Of a DNA stretch of 37,421 nucleotides, positions 17,583-26,082 are shown piece after piece (the stretch's first letter is position 1; every line of letters begins with the position of its first letter). This DNA comes from Actinomycetes bacterium (GTDB taxonomy: Bacteria; Actinomycetota; Actinomycetes; JACCUZ01): assembly GCA_035489715.1 (NCBI GenBank), contig DATHAP010000032.1, positions 1-37,421 of the forward strand. The letters are read 5' to 3'. Below the pieces are notes generated by a model. The model had not been told where the DNA came from. It did not search any database and saw only the letters and a program-made list of their open reading frames with translations. The position numbers and the translations under genes were made by a program.

Positions 17583-20500
17583 CTACTCGACGACCACCGA
17601 GCCGGTGCCCAACAGGGCCCCTCCCGAGCTGGTCACGGTCATCTCGCCGAAGACCGACCGCCCGGCTGCCGGCGGTGTCCCTGCGGTCAGGGTGCCGGCG
17701 ACCTGCTTGGTCTCACCCGCAGCGTAGGACTGCTCACCGGTCGGCATGGTGACCGACAGGGTGCCGAGCGCCGAGGAGAAGAAGACGTCCAGGTAGTCGA
17801 ACTGCGTCGTGCCGGCCGGCACGTCGTAGCCGTCGACCAGGACGGTGTATGTGCCCGGCGCCGGGTTGACGTAGGTCAGCGACTCCTCCGAGTCACCGTC
17901 GGCGTCGTAGAGCTGTTCGCCCGCCGGGTCGGTGACGTAGAGGTCCAGGTCCGCCTGTGCGTCACTGGTGTTGCCGATGGACACGTCGAGCCGGGTGGCT
18001 CCCGTCGGCACGGTGACGGTGTACTCCTTGGTCGCGCCGTCGGCGATGGACTCGCGGCCGGAGAAGGCCGACCCGAGCGGGCCGCCGGCGGCCGTGGCCT
18101 CGAGCGGTCCGAAGTTGTTCGTCACCGTCCAGCTGACCGGGCTGCCCGCCGAGACCGTCCGTGTCTTCGGGTCAACGGTGACGCCGAGCAGGGCGGCCGA
18201 CAGCGTGAACGGGTTGGTGTCGGTGGCCGACGTGCGCCGCGACTCCACCAGGAACTCCCATACGCCGGGCTGCGGGTCCTCGTAGACCCGCTGGTCCGGG
18301 TTGCAGCCGTTCCCGCCCTGGAAGCTGGTGTAGCAGACCAGGCTGGAGCCCTCCTCCATGCCGACCCCGTAGGGGTGGAAGGCGAGGAAGCGGGTCTGGC
18401 TGCCGGCGGTGATGCCCGACAAGTTCAGCTGCAGTGCGGTCACACCAGGCGGCACCGTCAGGTAGAACCGCTGCGGCTCGCTGCGGCCCATCGAGCCCGA
18501 CCAGCTCCTCGCGTAGTCCGGGCCGACGATCGCGTCGCCAGCCGCGACGACGTTCATCACCTGGAAGTCCACGCCGTTGGTCGACGGGCTGTCCACCTTG
18601 AGCACCGCGCTGATCGCGGCACCGGAGGCGGGCGTGGTGGCGGTGACGTTGACCGTGGTCGCCTTGCCGCGGACCAGGCTCACCGACTGGCTGCCGAGGG
18701 AGAAGTTGCCCGTGTCCCCGCTCAGGGAGAGGTTGTACGTCACTGGCTGGCTGACCCCCGTCGTGCGCGTCAGCGTCACGGGGTAGGTCCGGCTCGTGCC
18801 TGGCGCCTGGCCGCCCGCGCCGGCGGCGCAACGGTTGTAGACGCCCGTCCCGGTGGTCCGGCCCAGGAGCTTCCAGATCTCGGTGCAGACCGGTGCCTTG
18901 GCCGTCATGCCGACCGGCGTGAGGCCGGCGTCCAGCAGGGCCCACGAGCCGGCGACGTCGATCTGACCGTTGCCCTGGAGGAAGGCGGGGATCTTGTCGT
19001 TGAACTGCGCGCTGCTGTAGACCGCCTGGCGGAGGTTGGCGGGCGCGTAGTCGCCAGCCGACATGCCCTCCGCCCTGGCAGCCGAGATGAGCAGCGCCAT
19101 GGCGCCGGCTGTCTGCGGGGCCGCCATCGAGGTGCCGTTGAGCATCGCGTAGCCCGGGGGCAGCGAGTAGCCCGCCTCGGGCACCGGGTTGCCCGGCATC
19201 CAGGTCGGGATCGTCGAGATGGCCGAGCCGGGAGCGGTGACGTTCGGCTTGAAGCCGCCGTCCTCGCGCGGGCCGCCGGAGGAGAACGTCATCGTACGGA
19301 TGCCGTCGAAGCTGACGTCCGAGCCGTAGTTGGCGGCCCAGGTCTCGGCGGAGATCGTCGCGGCGACACTGACGGCGTCGGTGGCGACGGACGGGTCGCC
19401 GATCGTGTTGAGCGCGTTGCCGGAGTTGCCGGCCGAGAGGACCAGCTGCACGCCGTCGGCGATGATCCGGTTGTAGAGGGTCGCGCGGGCGTTGTTGCCG
19501 TCGTTGAGCGCCGGCAGCCCGCCGATCGACATGTTGATGATGTCGACGCCGCGGTGCGCGGCGAGCTCGGCCATGCCGTCGGTCAGCGCGACGGCGGTGC
19601 AGCCCGGGCCGAAGGAGCAGGCACGTGCGGCCACCAGCTTGGCGCCGGGAGCGGCACCGTCCATGTCGCCGCCGAAGAGGTCGTTGGCGGCCGTGATGCC
19701 GGCGACGTGCGACCCGTGCTCACCGGACAGGATCCCGATGTCGACGAAGTCGAGCGACTTGCCGAGGGTGGGACTGTTGAAGAACGACACGTCCACGTCC
19801 TCGCGGTAGTCGACCGTGAAGGCCATCTGGTCGCGCACCGCGGTCTTGGGGTCGTCGGTGCCGAAAAGACCCATGTCCCGGTCCTGCCGGAACGGGCTCA
19901 TCGCCGCGTCGTCGGTGAAGTCGTGGTTGAGGTTGCTGTCGACGCGGACCACGTGGGTGTCCGGGTTGTAGAGCACGCCGAAGCGGTCGGTCGTGTCGCC
20001 GTCGCGGTTGACGTCGCCGCAGACCTCGCAGCCGGACACGTTGGTGCCGGCCTCGTCGAAGGTCCGGATCTTGTAGGTGCCCGCGGGGAGCTTCCACTTG
20101 GCCTCGCGGTACTGCCCGGAGGCCGGGAACACGCCGGGGCCGGTAGCGGTCTGCACCATCGGCAGCCACGTGGCGTCGCCGCCGGCCACGAGGGATCCCT
20201 CGGTGGCCGGGTCGGTCGCGGTGAAGGAGTCGACGATCTTGTCCGCACCGGTCGTGGTCCTCTGCAGCGCCGGGTGCAGCAGGTCCACACCGGAGTCCAG
20301 GATGCCGATGGTGACGTCCTCGCCGTCCCAGTCGGGGTGCGCCGCCTTGAAGTCGGCAGCACCCGTCTCGTTGGTCGGCATGTAGGCGTTGCTGTCCGGC
20401 GTCGAAGCGGAGGGCGCGGCGTAGGTGGCGGTGGCCGCGGTCGAGCCTTGCGGCGTCACGTCGGGCAGCGGCACGACCTCGTCGAGGTCAACGGCCAGCA

Positions 20501-20885
20501 CACTGTCGATGCCTGCAGCCTTGGTCACCTTGGCGGTGGGCACGCGGGCGCTGAAGTAGCCGTAGCGGTCGGCGGCGTAGAGGATCGTGCCGCCGAGCGC
20601 GCGGACCTCGCGCTTGGCCTGGGCCGCCTCGCCGCGGCGCGCGGTGACCATGATGCTGACGGCCGAGGTGTCCTCGGCTCGTGCCGCGGCCAACAGGTCG
20701 CGGTCGTGCGACCCGAGCTTGTCGGCCTTGCCGGTCTGGGCCGTCTTGGCCGGCCCGGTCGGGGCAGCGGCGGCCGCGGGGGTGGCCGTGGCGAGCGCTC
20801 CGGTCAGGAGGCTGCCGACCGCCAGCACGGCGAGCGACTGTCGCGCGCGCCGCCTTGGGACATGTGCGGACAAGGGGATTCCCAT
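17583..20885 (-). CDS. Secreted S8 (subtilisin-type) serine protease, multidomain
   Basis: Protein of 1100 residues. A signal peptide (VPRRRARQ then LAVLAVGSLLTGALATATPAAAA) ends near residue 41. A propeptide/I9-like part runs to about 140. The catalytic residues are Asp197 (GILDSGVDLLHP), His390 (GEHGSHVAG), Asn487 (LSAGNSG) and Ser586 (NGTSMAAP). The 193 residues between Asp and His are far more than in subtilisin and include a CEVC pair and DVNRDGDTTD, which looks calcium-binding; tripeptidyl-peptidase-II-like S8 proteases have such an insert. Beyond 650 come beta-sandwich regions and, near 1000-1060, a pre-peptidase C-terminal-like domain (ADLDLYVTDPAG). It should act outside the cell on proteins. 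The substrate is unknown. No good Shine-Dalgarno is seen. Confidence 0.93.
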   Translation of the reverse strand: MGIPLSAHVPRRRARQSLAVLAVGSLLTGALATATPAAAAAPTGPAKTAQTGKADKLGSHDRDLLAAARAEDTSAVSIMVTARRGEAAQAKREVRALGGTILYAADRYGYFSARVPTAKVTKAAGIDSVLAVDLDEVVPLPDVTPQGSTAATATYAAPSASTPDSNAYMPTNETGAADFKAAHPDWDGEDVTIGILDSGVDLLHPALQRTTTGADKIVDSFTATDPATEGSLVAGGDATWLPMVQTATGPGVFPASGQYREAKWKLPAGTYKIRTFDEAGTNVSGCEVCGDVNRDGDTTDRFGVLYNPDTHVVRVDSNLNHDFTDDAAMSPFRQDRDMGLFGTDDPKTAVRDQMAFTVDYREDVDVSFFNSPTLGKSLDFVDIGILSGEHGSHVAGITAANDLFGGDMDGAAPGAKLVAARACSFGPGCTAVALTDGMAELAAHRGVDIINMSIGGLPALNDGNNARATLYNRIIADGVQLVLSAGNSGNALNTIGDPSVATDAVSVAATISAETWAANYGSDVSFDGIRTMTFSSGGPREDGGFKPNVTAPGSAISTIPTWMPGNPVPEAGYSLPPGYAMLNGTSMAAPQTAGAMALLISAARAEGMSAGDYAPANLRQAVYSSAQFNDKIPAFLQGNGQIDVAGSWALLDAGLTPVGMTAKAPVCTEIWKLLGRTTGTGVYNRCAAGAGGQAPGTSRTYPVTLTRTTGVSQPVTYNLSLSGDTGNFSLGSQSVSLVRGKATTVNVTATTPASGAAISAVLKVDSPSTNGVDFQVMNVVAAGDAIVGPDYARSWSGSMGRSEPQRFYLTVPPGVTALQLNLSGITAGSQTRFLAFHPYGVGMEEGSSLVCYTSFQGGNGCNPDQRVYEDPQPGVWEFLVESRRTSATDTNPFTLSAALLGVTVDPKTRTVSAGSPVSWTVTNNFGPLEATAAGGPLGSAFSGRESIADGATKEYTVTVPTGATRLDVSIGNTSDAQADLDLYVTDPAGEQLYDADGDSEESLTYVNPAPGTYTVLVDGYDVPAGTTQFDYLDVFFSSALGTLSVTMPTGEQSYAAGETKQVAGTLTAGTPPAAGRSVFGEMTVTSSGGALLGTGSVVVE

Positions 20886-21172
20886 CGTCTGGAAGGGGTG
20901 TGACAGCAGATCGCCCGGCGGTGTGTCTCACGTCACTTCCGGGGCGGCTCCATATCTGAACGTAGAATTGCCAGAGATGGAAGGTTTCGGGACAACTTTT
21001 CTCGGGGATGCCGTCAGACCGGCCAGAGCCTGGGCTCGGCAGGGGCTTCCTCCACCGGTGCGCGCTGGCTCAGTTCGCGCCGGAGCGGGGCGGCTTGCTA
21101 ACCTGTGCCGTCGGTCTGCGCCCCCGGCCCGCCGACGCGACAATCCTCCCGACGAGAACAAAAGGCTTCTTC
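20886..21172. other. Divergent intergenic region, S8 protease / rpsT
   Basis: This 287-nt gap holds promoters for both directions. The part 20948-21005 is unusually AT-rich for this genome and probably contains the protease promoter. TAACCT at 21099-21104 is a candidate -10 for rpsT, giving a leader of about 62 nt. No clear -35 or operator was recognised. Confidence 0.5.
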
Positions 21173-21433
21173 GTGGCGAACATCAAGTCCCAGCTCAAGC
21201 GGATCAAGACGAACGAGAAGGCTCGCCTGCGCAACAAGGGCGTCAAGTCCTCGCTCAAGACGTCGGTCCGTAGGTTCCGCGAGGCCGCGGACGCCGGGGA
21301 CCGCGACACCGCGGTGCAGGCCATGACGACCGCCTCCCGCGAGCTCGACAAGGCGGCCAGCAAGGGCGTCATCCACAAGAACCAGGCCGCCAACCGGAAG
21401 TCGGCGATGGCCAAGCGCGCCGCCTCGCTCTGA
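21173..21433 (+). CDS. rpsT: 30S ribosomal protein S20
   Basis: Protein of 86 residues, full length. Diagnostic stretches are [20 protein letters not shown] at the N-terminus, then [12 protein letters not shown] and [20 protein letters not shown]20 binds the 5' domain of 16S rRNA during 30S assembly. The GTG at 21173 has AGG about 8 nt upstream (in AAAAGGCTTC). It is divergent from the S8 protease and followed by a strong terminator. Placement near holA and lepA is the usual actinobacterial order. Confidence 0.98.
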   Translation: MANIKSQLKRIKTNEKARLRNKGVKSSLKTSVRRFREAADAGDRDTAVQAMTTASRELDKAASKGVIHKNQAANRKSAMAKRAASL

Positions 21434-21480
21434 CCCCAGCCTCACCTGATGCGGCCGGCAACGGTTTGGCCGCACCGACA

Positions 21481-21506
21481 GGGCGCCACCTCGCGAGGTG
21501 GCGCCC
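21481..21506 (+). terminator. rpsT: rpsT terminator
   Basis: A perfect 26-nt palindrome gives a stem of up to 12 bp around the centre CGCG, followed by TTCGTC. It lies 48 nt after the rpsT stop. A smaller hairpin (TGCGGCC at 21450-21456 with GGCCGCA at 21468-21474) precedes it. Confidence 0.85.
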
Positions 21507-21638
21507 TTCGTCGGCCTCGGGGTCCGGCGGGGCTGGCCCCGGCCCGCCTTGGCGCAATCATGGGCCGACCGCCCCTGGTGCCGGGCCGCGAGCAGCGGCA
21601 CAGTCGTGCCGTCGAGCACTGGACTGGGGGTTTGGAAG

Positions 21639-22598
21639 ATGGTGCGCTCTGCTGGACGTCGGACCTTCCCCGCGGTGACAGTCGCGACTCTCCTCGCCGT
21701 GGCGACGGTCCTCGCGCTCGTCGCCCCGGCCGCACTCGGCAGCACCGCAGCGGCCGGGCGTCCTGACGGGAAGGCCACGGCCGCGCTGCCGACCCGCGCC
21801 GCGGCCGCGTTGCCCACCCTGGTGGGCATCCGTGCCTTACACCGGCCCGGCGTCGACCGGGTGGTCTTCCAGCTGCGCGGCGGCCTGCCCGCACGGCGCA
21901 CCGCGACGTACGTCGACCGGCTGATCAGCGACGGCCGCGGCCGGTCGCTGCGGATCGCCGGGCAAGCGATCCTGCAGGTCAGCATGGAGCTCGCAGACGC
22001 CCACGACGCGACCGGCTCCACCGCCCCTGGGCGGCTGGCCTTCCCGCTGCCCAACGTCCTGACCGTCGTGCGGTCCGGTGACTTCGAAGGGGTGGTCAGC
22101 TACGGCATCGGGCTGGCCAAGCGGACCGCGTTCACGGTGACGACCCGCACCGGCCCGAGCCGGGTCGTGGTGAGCATCCGGGCCGGCTTCCCGACGGTGC
22201 CCCGGAAGGTCTGGTTCCTCGACCGGGACGCCTTCGTCGCCGGCACCGAGCCGTTCTTCACGCCGGTCAGCCGGCCGGTCCGGGTGCGGCACAAGGCGGC
22301 CGGCCTCCTCGACCGCGTCTTCGCCGGCCCGACCGCGACCGAGACCGCTGCCGGGCTGCGGCTGCTCCGCTCGAAGGCGCGCGGCTGGGCCGACCTGAGC
22401 ATCACGAACGACGTCGCCCGGGTGCGGCTGACCCGCTCCTGCAGCAGTGGCGGGTCCACGGTGACCGTGGCCGGCGAGATCATGCCGACCCTTCGCCAGC
22501 TGGCGACCGTCGACTTCGTCAAGATCCTCGCGCCGGACGGCTCGACCGAGACGCCCACCGGTCGCAGCGACTCGATCCCGGCCTGCCTCGAGCCGTGA
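21639..22598 (+). CDS. Secreted AMIN-like domain protein
   Basis: Protein of 319 residues. A signal peptide (RSAGRRTFPAVTVATLLAV to about residue 40, Ala-rich) has no lipobox cysteine. Residues 55-190 match the actinobacterial AMIN-like domain: HRPGVDRVVFQLRGGLPARR, YVDRLISDGRGRSLRIAG and LQVSMELADAHDATG are typical. A C-terminal part with TVAGEIMPTLRQLATVDFVK and DGSTETPTGRSDSIP resembles a GerMN-type domain. AMIN domains are thought to mediate envelope or peptidoglycan localisation; nothing here identifies an enzyme. The ATG at 21639 has GGAAG nearby with short spacing. It is convergent with holA; only a small CGCTGCGCAGCG palindrome is seen between them. Confidence 0.75.
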   Translation: MVRSAGRRTFPAVTVATLLAVATVLALVAPAALGSTAAAGRPDGKATAALPTRAAAALPTLVGIRALHRPGVDRVVFQLRGGLPARRTATYVDRLISDGRGRSLRIAGQAILQVSMELADAHDATGSTAPGRLAFPLPNVLTVVRSGDFEGVVSYGIGLAKRTAFTVTTRTGPSRVVVSIRAGFPTVPRKVWFLDRDAFVAGTEPFFTPVSRPVRVRHKAAGLLDRVFAGPTATETAAGLRLLRSKARGWADLSITNDVARVRLTRSCSSGGSTVTVAGEIMPTLRQLATVDFVKILAPDGSTETPTGRSDSIPACLEP

Positions 22599-22658
22599 CG
22601 CAGCCCTGACGGAGCGCCGACGGAGCGCTGACGCTGCGCAGCGGGGCCTCGACCGGGC

Positions 22659-23627
22659 TCAGTCGCGCAGCGAGCGGGCGGCGACGATCGCGCCGATCGC
22701 CTGCTCGAGGGCGAACACCGGGTCGGTGCCGGCCCCCTTGATCTCCTCGTCGGCGACGGCCACCGCGGCGATCGCCTGCGCGACGCCCTCACCGGTCCAG
22801 CCCGAGAGCTGTCCGCGGGCCTTGCGCACCTGGAAGGGCGCGATGCCGAGGTCGCGGGCGATGTCGTCGGGACGTACGGTGCGCGCCGACCCACCCACAC
22901 GCGCCAGGTTGCGCAGGCCCGAGGCGAAGGCGGCGTTGATCGGGACCGGGTCGGTGCCGGTGGCGAGTGCGTGGCGCAGCAGCCGCAACGCGTCGTCGTG
23001 GCGGCCCTCGACGGCGGCGTCGGCCACCTTGAAGCCGCTCACCTCGACCCGACCCGCGTGGTAGCGCTCCACCACGGCGGCGTCGACGGTGCCCTGGGTG
23101 TCGGCGATCAGCTGGCTGCAGGAGTTGGCCAGCTCACGCAGGTCGCTGCCGAGGGCATCGACCAACGCGGACGCCGCGTCGTGGCTGATCCGACGGTGCG
23201 CCCGGCTGAACTCGGCCTGGACGAACGACATCTTGTCGCTCTCCCACTTGACCGGCTTGCACTCGACTACGGCGGCGCCGGCCTTCTTCACCGCGTCGAG
23301 CAGCGCCTTGCCCTTGACGCCGCCGTGGTGGACCAGGACGAGGACGACACCCTCCTGGGGCGCGGTCGCGTGCTCCTTGAGCTCGGTGGTGACGGCCTCG
23401 GCCGCCTCGGCCACGTCGCGGACGACGATGACGCTCAGCTCGCCGAAGAGCGACGGGCTCGCCAGCCCGGTCACCCGGCCCGGCTCGAGCCCGACGACCG
23501 GCAGGTCGTGGACCTGGACGTCCGGGTCGGCGGCGCGCGCCTGCACCAGCACCTCGGCGACCGCGCGGTCGCGCAGGAGGTCCTCGGGACCGGTGACGAG
23601 GGTGACTGGGGGCGGCAGGTCGGCCAT
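22659..23627 (-). CDS. holA: DNA polymerase III subunit delta
   Basis: Protein of 322 residues. The AAA+-like clamp-loader delta subunit is recognised from VTLVTGPEDLLRDRAVAEVL, FGELSVIVVRDVAEA, VLVLVHHGGVKGKALLDAVKKAGA and the C-terminal collar helices with KARGQLSGWTGEGVAQAIAA. As in the family, the P-loop is degenerate. It opens the sliding clamp within the clamp-loader complex. The ATG at 23627 lies 7 nt after a TAGCGT box, which overlaps the comEC stop codon, so it may have its own leaderless promoter as well as read-through. An upstream GTG at 23636 would precede the predicted transcript start. Confidence 0.93.
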   Translation of the reverse strand: MADLPPPVTLVTGPEDLLRDRAVAEVLVQARAADPDVQVHDLPVVGLEPGRVTGLASPSLFGELSVIVVRDVAEAAEAVTTELKEHATAPQEGVVLVLVHHGGVKGKALLDAVKKAGAAVVECKPVKWESDKMSFVQAEFSRAHRRISHDAASALVDALGSDLRELANSCSQLIADTQGTVDAAVVERYHAGRVEVSGFKVADAAVEGRHDDALRLLRHALATGTDPVPINAAFASGLRNLARVGGSARTVRPDDIARDLGIAPFQVRKARGQLSGWTGEGVAQAIAAVAVADEEIKGAGTDPVFALEQAIGAIVAARSLRD

Positions 23628-23634
23628 CGGCGCC

Positions 23635-23640
23635 ACGCTA
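23635..23640 (-). promoter_or_regulatory. Predicted -10 box, leaderless holA start
   Basis: TAGCGT on the minus strand, 7 nt before the ATG at 23627. Its first three bases are the comEC stop codon. The same hexamer precedes comEA. Confidence 0.5.
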
Positions 23641-26082
23641 CCCGCCGCTGGTGACCAGCCGGACCGATCGTCCCGAGCCGGCGACAAGCACCGTCCCGTC
23701 CCGGTCGGTGCGTCCGACGACGGCACCGGCGCGACGCAGGGCGGCCAGCGTCGCTCGCGCCGGGTGCCCGTAGTCGTTGTCCTGCCCCACCGACACCAGC
23801 GCGACCCGGGGCCGCACCGTCGCGAGCAGGGCCGGGTCCTGGTAGGCCGAGCCGTGGTGGGCCACCTTGAGCACGTCGACGCGCCCCAGGCCGCCACGGG
23901 CCAGCAGCACCCGCTGCGCCTCGGGCTCGACGTCGCCGGTGAGCAGCAGCGAGATGCCGTGCACCCGCACGAGCAGCACGGTGCTCGCGTTGTTGGCCTC
24001 GGACCCGGCGTGCACGACGCGGGCCGGCCACAGGACCGTCCACGACAGCGGCCCGACCCGCACCCGGTCACCGAGGCGAACCCGGGTCACCGGCACTCCG
24101 GCCGCCGCCGCCCAGCGGCGGACCCGGACCAGCTCGGCGGGCGGCTCGTCGAGCAGGCCGACCTGCACCTCGCCGACCCGCCGGCCGCGCAGCACTCCGG
24201 GCACCCCCTCGACGTGGTCCGCGTGCAGGTGGGTGAGCAGCAGCACCGCCACCGAGCGGACCCCGAGCCGGCGCAGGCACCGGTCCACCGCGGCCGGCTC
24301 CGGGCCGGCGTCCACCACCACCGCGGTCCCGGGACCGGCGACCAGGACGAGGGCATCGCCCTGGCCCACGTCGCAGGCCGCCATCACCCAGTCGCGGGGC
24401 GGCCAGCCCGGCGTCCGCGCGGGCACCACGAGGGCGACCACCAGCGCGACCGCGCAGGCTCCGGCCGGCACCGGTCGCCGGCCCGCAGACCGCACCGCTG
24501 TCACCGCCGCCACGGTCACCGCGCCGAGCATGGCGGCTCCGGCCACGGACCCGGGCCAAGCGACCGCGGCGGCTGGCAGACCGGCCGACCACCGGGCGAC
24601 GCGGACGATCCACCACACGAAACCGCCGGCCACCCAGGCCAGCCCGGCGGCCGTCCCGGGATGCACCGCCGAGGCCACCGTGGCCAGCACCCCCACCACG
24701 GTGGCCGGGGCGACGGCCGGCCCGGCGAGGAGGTTCGCCGGCACCGCGACCAGGCTGACCTGGTCGCTGAGCAGCACCACCACCGGCGCGCAGACCAGCT
24801 GCGCCGCCAGCGGGGCGGCGAACGCGGCGGCCAGCGGGCGCGGGACACCGGCGCTCGACCAGCGGCCGGTCCAGGATGTCGCGAGGGTGACAAGAGCTCC
24901 GGTCGCCAGCGCCGACAGCACGAAGCCGTACGAGCGGGACAGCCAGGGGTCGACGAGCAGCAGCACCACCACGGTCGCCGCTAGCGCGGCGAGGCTACGT
25001 CGGCGGCGGCCGGTCGCCAGCGCGAGCAGCGCCAGCGCGCCCATCGCGGCTGCCCGCAGCACCGACGGCTCGGGGCGGGCCAGCACCACGAACCCGGCGA
25101 TCGACGCGGCTGCGAGCACCGGCAGCGCCCGGCCGCGCACGCCGCCCCACCGCCCGAGCAGCAGCACGAAGCCGCTGACGATCGCAAGGTTCGCGCCGGA
25201 GACCGCGACCAGGTGGGTCAGGCCGGCCGTCCGGAAGTCGGCCTGCAGGTCGGCCGGCAGCCGGGAGGTGTCGCCTAGCACCAGACCGGGGAGCAGCCCA
25301 CGCTCCTCCGCAGGCAGGCCGTCGACAGCGCGACGCAGCCCGGCCCGCAGGTCTCCTGCGGCGGTCTGCAGCGGTGGCGGCCGGCCGAGCCGCTCGGGCG
25401 GCCGGACGAGCGTCAGAACTGCCGCGGCCGGCGGCCCGTCCCGCGCCGGGCCGAGGCGCCCCGCCACCCGCACGTGCTGGCCGGGAAGCAGGTGCGCGGT
25501 CGCGGCACGGTCGGCCCCGGCGCCGTGCAGGAGCCCGACGACCCGGCTGCGCACCTGCACCGCATGCCCCCGGGCCTGCACCGTCTCGAGCCGCAGCGGG
25601 AGCACCAGGAGCGGCGGTGCCCGGCGCGACCCGGACACGAGCGCCAGCGGGCGCACCGGGTCACCGACCAGGGTGGCCCGCCCGCTCACCGTCGCGCGCG
25701 CGGCCGCGAGCTCGTCCACCGGGCCCTGCAGCGCAGCCAGCACCGCCAGTGAGCCGGCAGCCAGCCCGCCGGCGAGGGCGCCGACCGTCAGCAAGGCGAC
25801 CAGCAGGCGGCGGTCCGGGCGGACTCGCCCGGTCAGGGCCGCCGCGCCGAGCAGGGAAGCCACCAGCACCCCGGCCGACGCCCCCGCCACCAGGCCGACC
25901 GGCAGCGGCGAGCGCCAGGCCGCCGTGCCGACGAAGGCACCTGCCCAGGTCGCCAGGGCCGGCAGGACGAGCCGGAGGTCGGCGGGCTGGTCGGCCGGCT
26001 CCGCCGGCGGGCTGGTCGGCTGCTCGGCCTGCTGGCCAGGCGGCACGTCGGCCGGGGTGGCGGCAGCCTGGCCAGTGGTCAC
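23638..26082 (-). CDS. comEC: ComEC/Rec2 family DNA-uptake channel protein
   Basis: Protein of 814 residues. An N-terminal Pro-rich tail is followed by paired membrane helices and a DUF4131-like soluble part (TVSGRATLVGDPVRPLA to about 250). The central competence domain contains LPGLVLGDTSRLP, TAGLTHLVAVSGANLAIVSG and about eight further helices. The C-terminal metallo-beta-lactamase domain has LLTHLHADHVEG (HxHxDH at 618-623) and VLKVAHHGSAYQD. ComEC carries single-stranded DNA across the membrane; the MBL domain has been proposed as the nuclease that degrades one strand. Whether this organism is naturally competent is not shown. The GTG start overlaps the comEA stop by 4 nt. Confidence 0.94.
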   Translation of the reverse strand: MTTGQAAATPADVPPGQQAEQPTSPPAEPADQPADLRLVLPALATWAGAFVGTAAWRSPLPVGLVAGASAGVLVASLLGAAALTGRVRPDRRLLVALLTVGALAGGLAAGSLAVLAALQGPVDELAAARATVSGRATLVGDPVRPLALVSGSRRAPPLLVLPLRLETVQARGHAVQVRSRVVGLLHGAGADRAATAHLLPGQHVRVAGRLGPARDGPPAAAVLTLVRPPERLGRPPPLQTAAGDLRAGLRRAVDGLPAEERGLLPGLVLGDTSRLPADLQADFRTAGLTHLVAVSGANLAIVSGFVLLLGRWGGVRGRALPVLAAASIAGFVVLARPEPSVLRAAAMGALALLALATGRRRRSLAALAATVVVLLLVDPWLSRSYGFVLSALATGALVTLATSWTGRWSSAGVPRPLAAAFAAPLAAQLVCAPVVVLLSDQVSLVAVPANLLAGPAVAPATVVGVLATVASAVHPGTAAGLAWVAGGFVWWIVRVARWSAGLPAAAVAWPGSVAGAAMLGAVTVAAVTAVRSAGRRPVPAGACAVALVVALVVPARTPGWPPRDWVMAACDVGQGDALVLVAGPGTAVVVDAGPEPAAVDRCLRRLGVRSVAVLLLTHLHADHVEGVPGVLRGRRVGEVQVGLLDEPPAELVRVRRWAAAAGVPVTRVRLGDRVRVGPLSWTVLWPARVVHAGSEANNASTVLLVRVHGISLLLTGDVEPEAQRVLLARGGLGRVDVLKVAHHGSAYQDPALLATVRPRVALVSVGQDNDYGHPARATLAALRRAGAVVGRTDRDGTVLVAGSGRSVRLVTSGG

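Noticed and set aside
17244-20903. Very long open frame on the plus strand antisense to the S8 protease (similar ones antisense to dnaJ/hrcA, fadD and leuS)
   Set aside because: Translations are Arg/Val/Gly-rich without domain character, while the opposite strand has clear catalytic motifs. Such frames are a by-product of very high GC.
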